From the NCBI GenBank assembly GCA_037126765.1, contig JBBCBC010000022.1, forward strand, positions 15,777,758 to 15,841,757: DNA of 64,000 nucleotides, given 5' to 3'. The stretch comes from Stenogyne calaminthoides. Taxonomy: Eukaryota; Streptophyta; Magnoliopsida; Lamiales; Lamiaceae. The position numbers were made by a program, and so were the translations under genes. The notes under the pieces are model-generated. The model was not told the origin of the DNA and did not search any database. It saw nothing but the letters and a program-made list of their open reading frames with translations. This document shows, piece after piece, positions 1-10,803 of the stretch; positions within the stretch are counted from its first letter, which is position 1; every line of letters begins with the position of its first letter.

Positions 1-755
1 TGTGGTTTTTAAAAATTTTATTTCTTCTTACAAGAATTGCTTTGCTTGTTATTAAACATTTGCATATGACAAGAACATAAAGCAATAATACGTCAACTGT
101 CCCTAATCCGTAGGGAAATTCCTTCAACTCACTCGACAAGTTTATTGTGTTAGTCAACACAGTACAACCAAATATTTATAGAGCTCTCACTCAACGGGAC
201 TTATCTCCCTCCACGGGATTGCCTACCATCCCTTGCGGGATTTCTTACAGATGTTTAATGAGTTCTCACTCTCGGGACTTATCACCCTCACGGGTTCGCC
301 TCTGGACTTATCACCCTCCACGGGATTGTCTCTTAAACTACCTAACTTAACCACTACTTCTCTCTCAAGAATGGGGTTTGGGTATGGTGTTGTCTCCAAC
401 TAGGTTAAGATTTTCCCTTACAATTGTTTAGCCTTTATGCTAAGGTTGGGAAAATCTCTCTAAGCTTAGGATATATCATGTGTGGCTTAGATTGGGTTTA
501 GAACACTCTTGAATATATTTTGGATATCTACAGATTTGTGTTCTATGGTGGAAATGCTTGAAGATATGGCTCTTGGCTTAATAACATTTTTCCACACTTA
601 ATATGATGGAAGAGCTTGTATTTATAGTGTAGATTTGAATGTTACCGTTGGAGAAAGTCACATTCAAATCCATACTATTCAGTAATTTCTGTAGCTTTTT
701 GGCAGACTTTTTGACCTCCTCTGATTGGTCCACGTCAGCATTCAGGCCTTCTAAA

Positions 756-915
756 ATCAGCATTCAGCATTCAGGATTCCAGCACTCAGGATCAGGATTC
801 CAGCACTCAGGATTCCAGCACTCAGGATTCAAGCACTCAGGATCAGGATTCCAGCATTCAGGATTTCAGCACTCAGGATTTCAGCGTTCAGCATTCAGCA
901 TTTCAGCATTCAGGC
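756..915. repeat. Tandem array of 10-15 bp CAGCATTCAGGATT-like units
   Basis: Imperfect units such as CAGCACTCAGGATTC and CAGCATTCAGGATT repeat about ten times inside the antisense LTR. Read on the minus strand they are CCTGAATGCTG-like, the same CTGA-rich theme as the arrays in the B and C LTRs. The array lies in U3, upstream of the TATA-like box in element orientation. Confidence 0.8.
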
Positions 916-1000
916 CATCTGACGTTTAGTGATCTTGGACTCAGCCTTCTTCCATTCAGACCACTTTTCTTCTGGCCTATTTTCTTAGGAAACTTCAAAT

Positions 1001-1040
1001 CAGTTCCCCCTCAACTTGTTCACTTCCCCCTCAACTTGTT
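1001..1040 (-). repeat. 20-bp tandem duplication carrying a TTGAGGGGGAA motif
   Basis: The segments 1001-1020 and 1021-1040 differ at one base. On the minus strand each reads AACAAGTTGAGGGGGAA-type sequence, a polypurine run about 85-120 bases inside the LTR. Element A carries the same TTGAGGGGGAA motif about 150 bases inside its LTR. Confidence 0.75.
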
Positions 1041-1124
1041 ACTTGTAAAAATGAACTTAAATAATACAAGTTGATAATTACACAATGTTTTGGCATAAAT
1101 AATCAAAACTAAAATATTCCAACA

Positions 1125-2540
1125 CTCATATAAATTATAATGTATGTCTTCATCTATAAATATAGTTGTTCTTATCAAAATAAATACAACACCAAAATGC
1201 TACCATGGAAATCTTCCAAGTTGGCTCCACTAAAGCAAGAAGATTTCTTGTATGGTTTAGAGTGGGATGAGAAAGTAGACAACCTGTGTGCTGAAGTCCT
1301 TTCAGATCAAGCAATGTTGGGTGCTTTTAATCCCAACGCTGGGGATTACTCAACGCTGGGTGCTTTCAGATCAAGTACCGTACAATAATTTACGCGGACT
1401 AAAATATTAATATGTTTAAGTGGTCAATTAAGTGGAATTTTAATGATTATCAAAATTATAGAATTAAATTTTAAAATTCAATTTTAAGGTAAATTCAGTA
1501 ATTATTAACTTATTATTAAAGCGTGAATTAATTAATTTAATTAATTTATTCAATGTTGGTCCAACTAACAACTTTTCATTTCAAAATTAAATTCATTAAT
1601 TTCAAAAATAATTTTACTTTATTTTAATTTTATCAGGGGCTCAGACACAATTTTCAAAATTGCTTAGAAGGGCCTAGTGAAAATCAAATTTTCAATCCAG
1701 CCCTTCCTGAATCACCGTCCAATTTCACAGCAACCATTCTGTAAATCGGGACAAACCGTTTCCAAAATCCAACAAAATTTCATCAATCACAATTTTATCA
1801 GAATTAATCTAATTAATTCATTAGTAAATTCATGTCCAACAAGGTGATTAACGAGAGTTTGTTCATGAGTCAACAGGGAAGAAGCATCTGGAACAACAGC
1901 AAGCCAAAACGCAACAGAGAACAAAAAAACACAGTTGTGCACAAGTGACCCACCGCCGTGTCAGAGCCTATGTGTCGTTTCACCGCCGAGTCGCACGAGC
2001 GCGTGTGGGTTAACCCCATGGCTCAGCGCACGTGCACGAAATACCCATAACCGCTACGAACGCACATGTGTCGTTCGGCCGTGAGTAACCGATGATGCAC
2101 GAAGCAGCGTGAATCTCCACCAGAAGGTAAGAGTCGCGTCACATCTGTCGGATCGGGAGAAATATCAAATGGGTCGCTAGAGTTTGAGGATAAAACAGAG
2201 ACGCGCCACCATGAAATGAAGCGAATCGGTGGCACATCATCACAAATCACGTCGAATCTAGTGAGCGCCATCGTGGGATGGGCTAAAATTGGTTGGTCCC
2301 CCTTTTAGATTCTAAATCCACAGCCGTTCGCTGCATTGCATATCGACGCGACCATCGCGAGGCGCGGCGTTCAGCCGCCGCCTGGTGCGATGTTGCCGGT
2401 CACCATAGCCAAACGAAGCGGCACTGAGAGTTCAAAGAAGACGCGGTGGTTCAGATTTCAGAAAACCCTATTTTCGAAATTGGGGATGAAGATGGAGGAA
2501 GCCACATTATGTGTGTAATCAATAAAAAAATTGAAAAAAC
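1125..2540 (-). other. Probable antisense leader of a D-family element; no recognised gene
   Basis: Read on the minus strand this stretch goes from a GC-rich part (about 2500-1900) to a very AT-rich part (about 1860-1390). Element D's leader follows the same order at 42336-44252, including a TAGGGTTTTCT block early in each. With the solo LTR at 2541-4137 removed, it joins the antisense leader that starts at the primer site at 4905-4916. Short ORFs occur on both strands, but none shows a recognisable domain. The leader assignment is inference from composition and order. Confidence 0.4.
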
Positions 2541-4137
2541 TGTTAGTGTTAGTGTCCTAGAGACAATCTATTGTAAGGACATAATACTCAAATAATATTC
2601 AGTGTTGGTTTAATATTATTATTTATTTAATAATAAATATATGTCGTTGCACTTATTAGAATATTATGTTTGATTGTTTGCATTTGTTCTTATCTGTGTT
2701 CCCTTGAGACACTGCTGTCATTGAGTGTATAAGAACTCAGATGACTTAAGCGTGATTCTCAAATAGCCTGAATCGAGGATCATCAAGAATGGGATATTGA
2801 TGATGCAATGGAGATTGGTGTGCGATCTGCATCATACTCTTAGAGAGTGTAGTAAGATCTCACTTACTACGAGATACTAAGTATCTCATGATGGATGCAC
2901 AAATACCTTAGAGGGTATTGGTATACCCATCCGAGAAACCGTTTGATGTAGTTCCACTATATGTGTCTACGGGTGTCTCGGTTATTGGGAGCGATGCGAT
3001 ACTCCTTTGACTTGAGGTCAATACGCACGACATGTGTGGAGTGATGAACTTTGACCATGATCGATGCTTGCACCCTTCCATGGGTAGATATGGCTTGGAT
3101 TGGGTTCATCACGAAGTGCATGTGCGTGGTAGTTGAGCCAAGAAAATGATTCATTCCTCAAAGTGGATTTAGAGAGAATACTCATCTTCTCATCATAATT
3201 GGATCAAAGTCATTGACCAATGCACGTCAACTTGGATTTTGTGGCCAAGTGTGACACGAGTGATCAAGTAGTGATCAGAGATAAATTGATTTAGTTATTT
3301 TAATAGACACTTCATCATATTCAAGACTAATTGAGTATTCGTAAATGAACGGAGGAATTCGCAATAGCCCATGTTACAGCTACAGGTAGTTGCATGTTTC
3401 TCGCAACGTACATCATATATTGAGAACGTCTGATTTATTGTCTAGGGTTCAATTAAGACCATTAGTTTGACTAATCGTTCGATATATGAGGGCCTATGGG
3501 TCACACAACAAGTAGTTCCCTTTTACGGATTATAGTTGGTTGATTAAATGTTAAATTGGATTTAATATTTAATTTATGGAGAATTAATTAATAATGGATT
3601 AATTTGGAATTAATTATTATTAATGTTTAATTAAATTGGGTTTAATTAAATTGGAATTTCCAATAATAATATATAGAATATTATTGTAGGATTTAATATA
3701 TTTGGAAAGAAATCGTAGAGATTTGACATATATGAGAATTAAATCTGTATAGATTTTATATGTAGGAAATAAATCTAAGATATTTATTCAAATAAAGAAT
3801 AGGGATTTTATTTCCTAATCAGGTTAGCTTAAGATTTAAGTTGGGACTCTCCTATATATATGAGCTCTTGAGAATCCATAATACGGTTGTTCATATTTTC
3901 TCCATAAAATCTAGAGTTAGAATTTTCCTAGCAAATTCATCTCGGGATTCAAAGCTGGTAAATCTGTGAACGGGGATTACGTGGATACCATATTTGAGAA
4001 ATCTGCTCTTGAATTACTGTAAGATTTCTTATTATGTTTTTTTCGTAATCGTTTATGCAATTATATGTTCGTTGTTGGTGAACTGTTTAATTTCGTTGCG
4101 CATGTATTACGTGTTTACGTGCCTCTAAATCCCAACA
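2541..4137 (+). mobile_element. Solo LTR of the D/F copia family, with 5-bp target duplication
   Basis: The sequence begins TGTTAGTGTTAGTGTCC and ends CCCAACA, and matches the D LTRs along its length of 1597 bp. It is flanked by perfect 5-bp repeats AAAAC at 2536-2540 and 4138-4142. No primer site follows it and no polypurine tract precedes it, so it is a solo LTR left by recombination between the two LTRs of a former full element. It contains the usual TATATATA-type box near 3853 (CTCCTATATATATG). Confidence 0.93.
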
Positions 4138-4142
4138 AAAAC

Positions 4143-4904
4143 CGCATATACCAAATACAAGTTATATGCGTAGGAGAAGGAACGAATCCAGAATTTTTCT
4201 ACAACGGGGGCACAAATTCAAATATAAAATATTACTATATAATTGAAAATAGAGAAGATAATTAATTAATTGATTTGTGATTGTGAGGAGCGAGGATTTG
4301 TTTGAATCACAAAATACATAAATAAATGTACTATAGCAAATGAGACTCACTTGCATGAGACAGTCTCACGGTGAGATGGGACATAAGTTGGGCATTGACG
4401 CTTTAATATTTGGAGAGAGGTGAATGTGATTTGTGTTAAGTTGTACCCCGTCTCATGTATGAGTCTGTATCATATGAGTTTTTGTCTTTGCAAATTAAAA
4501 CAAAAAAAGGGGTTTAAACCACAAGCATCAGCCCTTACTATGCTCTCAACAAAATTAACCACAATGTTCACATTCCATATATATGTGATATATAATATAA
4601 ATATACTACTGAAAGAAATTATTTTTACGGGGGCACATGCCCCTCAATGGACAATGTAGGTCTGTCACTGCGTATGAGGTCAAACCCAAACAACTTGAAA
4701 TTAATGGGTGTGGTCAACCGATTAAAAAATTCGCCGCACTTCCATATTAAAAGATTCACTCATAAAAATCAAGACCTTTTAATTAATTTTGAAATAAGAT
4801 GAACCGATCATTGAATTTCTAATTAATTCTGAAAACTCGTAAGAATTTGGTAAATCTAATTTCAAAAACCATAAATATATTATGCAATCAATATCTGAGC
4901 CGGA
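4143..4904 (-). other. Antisense element leader with inserted short repeats
   Basis: The part next to the primer site (4668-4904) resembles, on the minus strand, the start of D's leader. From about 4165 to 4670 there is other repeat-like sequence. GGGGGCAC occurs twice in the same direction (about 4207 and 4630), and a perfect palindrome TGAGACAGTCTCA lies at 4356-4368, a motif type common in dispersed plant repeats. No ORF here has a recognisable domain. Confidence 0.4.
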
Positions 4905-4916
4905 GCTCTGATACCA
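4905..4916 (-). other. Primer-binding site of the antisense element (initiator Met tRNA)
   Basis: The plus strand reads GCTCTGATACCA, which is TGGTATCAGAGC on the minus strand. That complements the 3' end of plant initiator Met tRNA. It lies two bases outside the LTR terminus at 4918, as expected behind a 5' LTR. Confidence 0.9.
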
Positions 4917-4917
4917 C

Positions 4918-5390
4918 TGTTGGCTGTATAGATGCACGTAAACACGTAATATATGCGCAGCAGAAGTAAACAGTTCACCAACAATGAACATATAATTGCA
5001 TAATTAAATATGAGTTAACGTAAATGGAATTCTTACAGCAATTCGTTCACGGATCCCTCAACTACGGTATCCATTCTTGAAATAACTTAATCATATTGAT
5101 GATGCAGATCGCACACCAATCTCATTTGCATCATCAATATCACATTCTTGATGATCCTTGATCGTGGCTATTTGAAAAACATGCTTAAGTCATCTGTGGT
5201 CTCACATCCTCAATGACAGCATTGGTTCGTGGGAACACATATAAGAATAAATGCAAACAATCAAATATAATATTCGAATAGGTGTATTGTCATACATTAA
5301 TATAAAATAAATAATAATATTAAATCATACTAAATATAATCGAGTATTATGTCCTTACAATAGATTGTCTCTAGTACACTAACACTAACA
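4918..5390 (-). mobile_element. Antisense 5' LTR of a D-family element, internally deleted
   Basis: Both ends are intact. On the minus strand it starts TGTTAGTGTTAGTGTACTAGAG at 5390 and ends at 4918 next to the primer site. At 473 bp it is far shorter than the roughly 1.6 kb family length. About 1.1 kb is missing from the middle, between the region around ATTGATGATGCAGATC and the promoter-proximal end. Its outer terminus abuts element F's reverse transcriptase sequence directly. Confidence 0.85.
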
Positions 5391-6103
5391 ATATCAGATA
5401 TTGATTCAGGGAAGTGGCATGAAGCCATGAAATTCGAGATGGACTCGATGTACACCAATTAAGTCTGGGACTTGGTTTAGTTGCCTAAAGGGGTTAGATC
5501 CATAGGTTACAAATGGGTCTTCAAGCGAAAGGTCGATGCAAATGGCAAAGTACAAACCTACAAAGTTAGGTTGGTAGCGAAGGGTTATAGTCAACGTGAA
5601 GGCATTGACTATGACGAAACCTTCTCACTAGTAGCTAAGATCAAGTTCATTAGAATTTTACTTTCGATAGCAGCACACCATAATTATGAGATTTGGCAGA
5701 TGGATGTCAAAACAACTTTCCTCGATGGGAATATTGATAATGAAGTGTTTATGACTCAACCAGAAGGTTTCGTATCTAATCCAAACTCTAATCTAGTATT
5801 CAAGCTAAAGAGATCCATTTATGGATTGAAGTAAGCTTCTAGGAGTTGGAACATCCGATTTGATGAAGCCATCAAGTCTTTTTACTTCATCAAAAATTCG
5901 AAAGATCCTTGCGTTTATCGGAAACGCAGCGGGAAGAATATCATTTTTATAATCGTATATGTCGATGACATATTGATTTTGGGAAATAATATCCCGTGGA
6001 TGCAGTCCATTAAAGATTGGTTGTCAAAGACCTTCATGATGAAGGATCTTGGTGAAACCTGCTACATCCTAGGGATCAAGATCCATAGAGATAGATCCAA
6101 GAG
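5391..6103 (+). pseudogene. F pol fragment: reverse transcriptase (part 1)
   Basis: This is the copia reverse transcriptase, collinear with D residues of the 45535-47415 ORF and beyond. Visible motifs are KWVFKRK, RLVAKGYSQ, DETFS, QMDVKT (first catalytic Asp) and the YVDD box at 5958-5969. Two in-frame stops are seen at 5460-5462 and 5832-5834. At both, D has CAA (Gln) where F has TAA, so each is a single C-to-T change. The segment stops at HRDRSK, where element B is inserted; the next residues continue at 21023. It lacks everything upstream of RT and cannot encode a working polyprotein. Confidence 0.92.
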
Positions 6104-7119
6104 TGTTGGGAGATGAATTTAATAAAGATATATGATTTTGATTAGATCCCAAAACCCCTGAGTATGACATGTTCAGGATAATCTTGATAGTTGAGTCAGG
6201 ATTCAGTTTTAGAGTATTCGGGATGATATCTCGCAAAATGTATAGTTAGCGATATAGATCGTGTTAGATCCAAGATTCTCAAGACTCAAGATGTTTCAAG
6301 AAACTAAGTTTCAAAGATGAAACCGGAGTTTCGGTTTCAAGATGAAACCAAGTTTCGAAAGTTTTCAAGATGAAACTAAAGTTTTTCAAGACTCAAAGGA
6401 GAAAAACGAGAATCAAGACTCGATGAGAAATCGAGAATCAAGACTCAAGAAGAAACCGAGGAATCAAGACTCAAAGATGAAGATTCAAAGATATCGCCAA
6501 GATATCTGGAAGACTGGAAGACTCGTAAGACTCAAGACTCGTAACGCTTAAAACTCGTAAGACCCTCAAGACTCAAGACGCAGTAATATGTAAGATCAAG
6601 AATCAAGATCAAGAATATCAAGGCACAAAGAATTATCAAGACTCAAGAATGTATCAATGCTCAAGATAAACTCAATGTTCCGAGGCATCGAACATGAACA
6701 TATCTATCCAAGGATGCAATCGAGAAGATCACGATTCCTTAGAGAATAGATATTTGCCAAGACATTCAAATGCGCATAAAAAGGAACTAAGTCGAGTGTT
6801 GTTAAGGTTATATCAACTCGAGTTTGTAACCAAAAGAGCCGTTGAAGGTGTCAACCTTTAACTGGAGACAAAAAGTCAAAAAGAGAAAACAACAACGCCC
6901 ATCTTGACATTTTGGCGGATGACAGTCAAAAAAAGATGTCGGAAGTACAAAGTTCGGCATCGCAAAAAAGTGAAGACCGGCTACATGAAAGGCTATTGCC
7001 TAAAACGTGTTAGGGAGTTTCAAACCCTAAATATAGACGTTCCTCACACACCATAAGAGGAAACTCACGAAGCTATCTCTCCAACGGATAGTTTTCAAAG
7101 AGTGACCTTGGTGTATGCC

Positions 7120-7129
7120 TATAAATACT
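7120..7129 (+). promoter_or_regulatory. TATA box of B 5' LTR
   Basis: CTATAAATAC follows CCTTGGTGTATGC. The same box occurs in the B 3' LTR at 19903-19912 and in C at 50888-50897. It is the likely pol II promoter for the element RNA; the start site is inferred to lie 25-35 bases downstream. Confidence 0.75.
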
Positions 7130-7431
7130 TTTGACCCTCTACATTGTAAGGTTACGGGGAATTTGTAAGCAACTCAATAGCTCAAACTTATTATCGCAAA
7201 GTTAAAGCACTCGAAAAACTTAGAATTTCCCAAGTGCTTTTATATTGAAGAGAGCTCACTAAACTAAGCCTAGCTTGATAAGATATATCCGAAGGTTAGT
7301 CGAGATATCCTAGCCTTTGCATTGTACTTCATTGTAAAGGATATCTCATCCTAGTTGGAAACCAACCGAGAAACCCCAAACCCTTGAGAAGGTAGTTGGA
7401 GTGTGTTTTGTTGGTGAGAAGAGTTGTAAAG

Positions 7432-7650
7432 AGTTAGTAAACTACGCGGAGTAGTCAGAAAGCTCTAGAGGAGAAGTTAGTAAGCTACAGAGGTAGTCTG
7501 AAAGCTTGTTTATGTTTGAGTAAGTAAACTACGAGGGTAGTCGAAAAGCTCAAGGCCGGGTTGAGTAAGTAAACTACGTGGAGTAGTCGAAGCTCGTACG
7601 AAGTTGAGTAAGTAAACTACGCGAGGTAGTCAGAAAGCTCAGAAGTGATT
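7432..7650 (+). repeat. Five ~44-bp repeats, each with a small hairpin, in the transcribed leader (B 5' LTR)
   Basis: Units have the form AGTAAGTAAACTACGNGG followed by AGTAGTCAGAAAGCTC. Within a unit ACTAC and GTAGT pair around a short loop (for example ACTACGTGGAGTAGT). The array lies about 300 bases after the TATA box, so it would be in the RNA. The same five units occur in the 3' LTR. Confidence 0.85.
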
Positions 7651-8187
7651 AGTGAATTTCTCTGAGGATTAGAGAGAGTGGACGTAGGAGCTTGAGTCTC
7701 TGAACCACTATAATTATTGTGTTGTTTATTGCTTTCCTTATATGTGCTTAACTGTTGCATTGACTTAAAACTGAAAGCATATTTTCACTGACATTTCGGT
7801 TGGAATCAATCCAATTGGAAGTTGCATATAATTGAATCACGACCTAATCACTATTCCATTAAAGAAAGGTTTTTTTCGAAAAAGCTTTAAAAACGAGTAT
7901 AAACTAAAGGGCCAACCATTCCCTTTTTCCGAGTAGCTAGAAACAGATAGTTACCAAACTGAACTTACTCTTACGAGGGTTCGATAAGTTGATTATCGAT
8001 CCAAGCAACTCGATCTCTCTGGCTTCGGGGACTCGGTTGGGATTATCGAGGTTTTACGAAAGCGACTTCGGGATCACTTTGTCTCGATGAGACTTTGACT
8101 CGAGTGATTTGTGCTTCTCGGGACCTAATCTTTAGGATTATCGACCCAAAGTGACCTCGATAAAAAAAAAAAGTTTAAAAACACCGA

Positions 8188-8216
8188 ACACGTGTATTCC
8201 CCACCCATACACGTGT
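8188..8216 (+). repeat. CACGTG inverted repeat near the end of U5 (B 5' LTR)
   Basis: ACACGTGTA (8188-8196) and TACACGTGT (8208-8216) are a perfect 9-bp inverted repeat around an 11-base C-rich loop, 26 bases before the LTR end. The same structure is kept in the B 3' LTR (20968-20996) and in C (51900-51928). Confidence 0.85.
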
Positions 8217-8244
8217 AAGACTAGTTTTCACCGGGACCAACAAG

Positions 8245-8255
8245 TGGTATCGAGC
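8245..8255 (+). other. Element B primer-binding site, one base short
   Basis: Reads TGGTATCGAGC, two bases after the LTR end. The other elements here have TGGTATCAGAGC, so B lacks the A of CAG. The missing base falls in exactly the context altered throughout this part of B. Confidence 0.88.
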
Positions 8256-8364
8256 GGTGGTTCAACTTGACCACCTTTGTTGACCAAAGTTTTATTTGCT
8301 AAAAATACTTGTTGTCTATCCGAATCGATCTTATTCTTTGAATTCTTAAAAGACTCAGATAAAC

Positions 8365-10771
8365 ATGTCTTCTAAGAAACTTCCCATGTTCTCAGTGGAG
8401 AACTATGATTTATGGAGATTGAGAATGCAGGCTCACCTGTATTCTAAACATGAACGAATGTGGAGAGTGGTCTCTGAAGGACCATTCCAATTCTTGTGGT
8501 GAATCCCAGGAGGAACGAAAGATGAGAGAATTGATCCTAGAAAGCGAGAATTTTCTAAGTCGATGACCAACCCCGACTCTGAGGAGAGAAAGTTAGTCAA
8601 TCTAGACTACATTGCAAAAAAAGACACACTATGCAAAGACAATTGATGATGGTGTGATGGGAATGATCTCTCATCTGCAATCTTGCCAAAAAGAAATTTG
8701 GGATACACTAGCTGTAATGTGCCAAGGCACAGATCATATCAAGGAAAACAAACTTTCAGTTGCAATTGGAAAGTTTGATAGTTTTGAAATGGAAGAAGGT
8801 GAATCAATTGACAAATTGGAAGTTAGATTCACTAGTATTATGAATGATCTAAATGCACTTGGAAAGAAATATCCACAGAGAGAAGTTGCATTGAAAATTC
8901 TTAGAGGTCTTTCTAAGAAATGGGATATACATGCAGTGGTGATTGAAAACACCAAAAACATTAATTCAATGCCATATCAACAAGTCTTCTCTGAGCTGAA
9001 GGCCTGTGAGTTTGTAATTGATAAGAAATCTAAATAGGCTGACAGCAAAGATGATTCATCATCTAGTAAAAATGTGGCTCTTAAGGCCAAAGATAAAACC
9101 TGTAAAACTAGAGAGTTTGAGAACTCCCTTGCTAAGAATCAGGATGAGCTTGAGGATAAACTAGCACTGATGGCAAGGAGGTTTGAAAGACTTAATAGTC
9201 GATATGGAAAATACAAAAGCTATTACAGGAATCACAGGTACCAGAAGAAACCTGAGGACAGATCAACTGAGAAGAAGAAGGACCTGAAAGCTGAGGGATC
9301 TTCATCCAAAAGGAAGGACTCCAAATCCAAAGAAGAAAGTGATCAGGATGATGATGCCAACAGATGCTACAATTGCCAAAAGAAAGGTCACTTCCAGAAT
9401 GATTGTCCAGATCTAAGTGCTAAGGAGAGAAGAGAAAGGCAAGCTAAAAGAGACAAGAAGTTCTCTAGCAAAAAGGCCATGGTTGCAAGAAGAAGAACAT
9501 TCGGAGGAGGATCTAGCTCTTCGATGAAATATTCTCCAGACAGTTGAAAGTGATGACATTTGTCGATGGCCATTGAGGAGGTAAACTCTTCTTTCTCTGC
9601 TTTGTTGCTCCTACACTAGCACAAGAGTTGTCAAGTTCAACCGTAAATGATCGATTTGACTGATGGATTCTTTTGAGAATCGATGAAGGACTATCTTTGT
9701 TTTTACAAGAACTGCTAAATGAAACTCAAGAGCAGAATAAAGAACTGAAAGCTGAAAATCTAAAATGGAAAGACTCTAGCAAAACTGAAATCACTTCTCA
9801 ATTAATGGGAACTACTGATGAACTGGATGTTCTGAAAGTACAACTCTCAGAGAAAGATAAGTTGATAGTGACCCTAACTGAAAAGCTAGAGAAATCCACT
9901 GAAGAGATTTAGCTGATCAGAACTAAATTCAATGACCTCTCTGAGAAGCATGAAACTCTACAGAACTGTGAGGATAGTGCACATAAGAAGTTAACTCTAT
10001 TGAATACTGCATCTAAAGTAATAGATGAAATTCAGAGTTACCAGAGATCTGCCACTATAAAATCTGGATTGGGATACATTCCAGGGGGAACCTCACAAGG
10101 TCATCTGAATGCTGCATCAAGTAGTAAAAGGAAAATCTTTGTAAAACCAGTGGCACCTACACTTCAAACTGAAGAAATGCCCAAGGTTGTAGACAGGGGA
10201 AAAGGACCTATGGTCTCAGTAAAACTGAATGATCAGGTAGGAAAGCCCAAACCTCAGGTGAAGGCTAGAAAACCTGAGCACTTTTCGATTGAAAGTTTCG
10301 AGCAAGTACTTCAAAGCCTCGGGCTAAGAATGCAAACCCGAAAGGCTCCACACCGAACCATCGAGGAATCCTCGGATGAGAAACACTCAACAGAGACATT
10401 CTCAATCAAAGAGACCAAGTCCCTCGATTATCTTTGAAAAGACCAGTTTTAGTCTGGCACAACCTGAACCCCACTTGCCTAAGGGTAAAGGTTATCTAAA
10501 CCCGAGTCAACAAAGATTTAGACCGGCTGCACTGAAGCCAAAGCAAATGAAACGAAGGGCCTGAACCAAAGAAAAATCAAAAGCCCATGTTCATGCTAAA
10601 GCTAGCACACATACACGTAAAAACCGCTCCGTAGTAGTAAATGTGTATGTTGATGTTTATGGAAGACAAATTAGCCACTCTAAAGTGATTAGAGTTGTCA
10701 GGCAAATTTGGATTCCGAAAGGTACATCTAACCTTGTAGGACCCTACACAAATTGGGTACCTAAAAATTGA
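8365..10771 (+). pseudogene. gag: Element B gag (nucleocapsid/capsid), frameshifted
   Basis: Gag packages the element RNA into cytoplasmic particles. The start ATG at 8365 opens MSSKKLPMFSVENYDLWRLR, the same start as C's gag at 52057. The first frame ends after about 45 residues at a TGA. Homology resumes at 8612-9037 (capsid-like part) and 9074-9547, where a CX2CX4HX4C zinc knuckle (CYNCQKKGHFQNDC) lies at 9365-9406. After a break, 9673-9912 encodes a Leu/Lys/Glu-rich coiled coil, a C-terminal extension known in Sirevirus Gag. The last part ends WVPKN at a TGA (10769-10771). Compared with C, several breaks fall at CTGA/TCAG sites that read CGA or TCGA here. Confidence 0.9.
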
Positions 10772-10803
10772 TCTGTTTTTCAGGAGGAAAACAAGGCACC
10801 GAA

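Larger units (their letters stand above)
1..1124 (-). mobile_element. Truncated antisense LTR of a Sirevirus-like copia element
   Basis: On the minus strand the LTR begins TGTTGGAATATTTTAG at 1124, resembling the starts of the A and B element LTRs (TGTTGGGA, then AGTTTTGAT or ATTTTGAT). It runs out of the window at base 1. Further in it has a CTGA/TCAG-rich tandem array, a TATA-like CTATAAATAC (near 618-627 on the plus strand), and a GACGT segment like the one before the end of U5 in A and B. No polypurine tract lies directly outside 1124, so this may be a 5' LTR or solo LTR edge. The other terminus is missing. The family call rests on shared layout rather than close identity. Confidence 0.6.
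6104..8242 (+). repeat. Element B 5' LTR
   Basis: 2139 bp, TG...CA ends, matching 18860-21022 along its length. Order: a CTGA/CAAGACTC-rich array (about 6270-6600), TATA box at 7120-7129, five hairpin-containing repeats (7432-7650), and a CACGTG stem-loop at 8188-8216. Many CTGA/TCAG sites present in the 3' LTR and in element C appear here as CGA or TCGA, especially at 7970-8240. Confidence 0.95.

Noticed and set aside
1140..1388. 82-codon sense ORF opening MYVFIYKYSC, with a possible start at MLPWKSSKLAPL
   Set aside because: Short, no recognisable domain, lies in probable element leader; an internal near-repeat of GGGTGCTTT may keep it open by chance.
2023..2271. 82-codon minus-strand ORF in the GC-rich stretch
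   Set aside because: GC-rich sequence lowers stop frequency; no domain, and the overlapping short plus-strand ORFs are equally plausible.
4165..4680. Possible small non-autonomous DNA transposon marked by the GGGGGCAC motifs
   Set aside because: The motifs are direct, not inverted, and I could find no terminal inverted repeats or target duplication.
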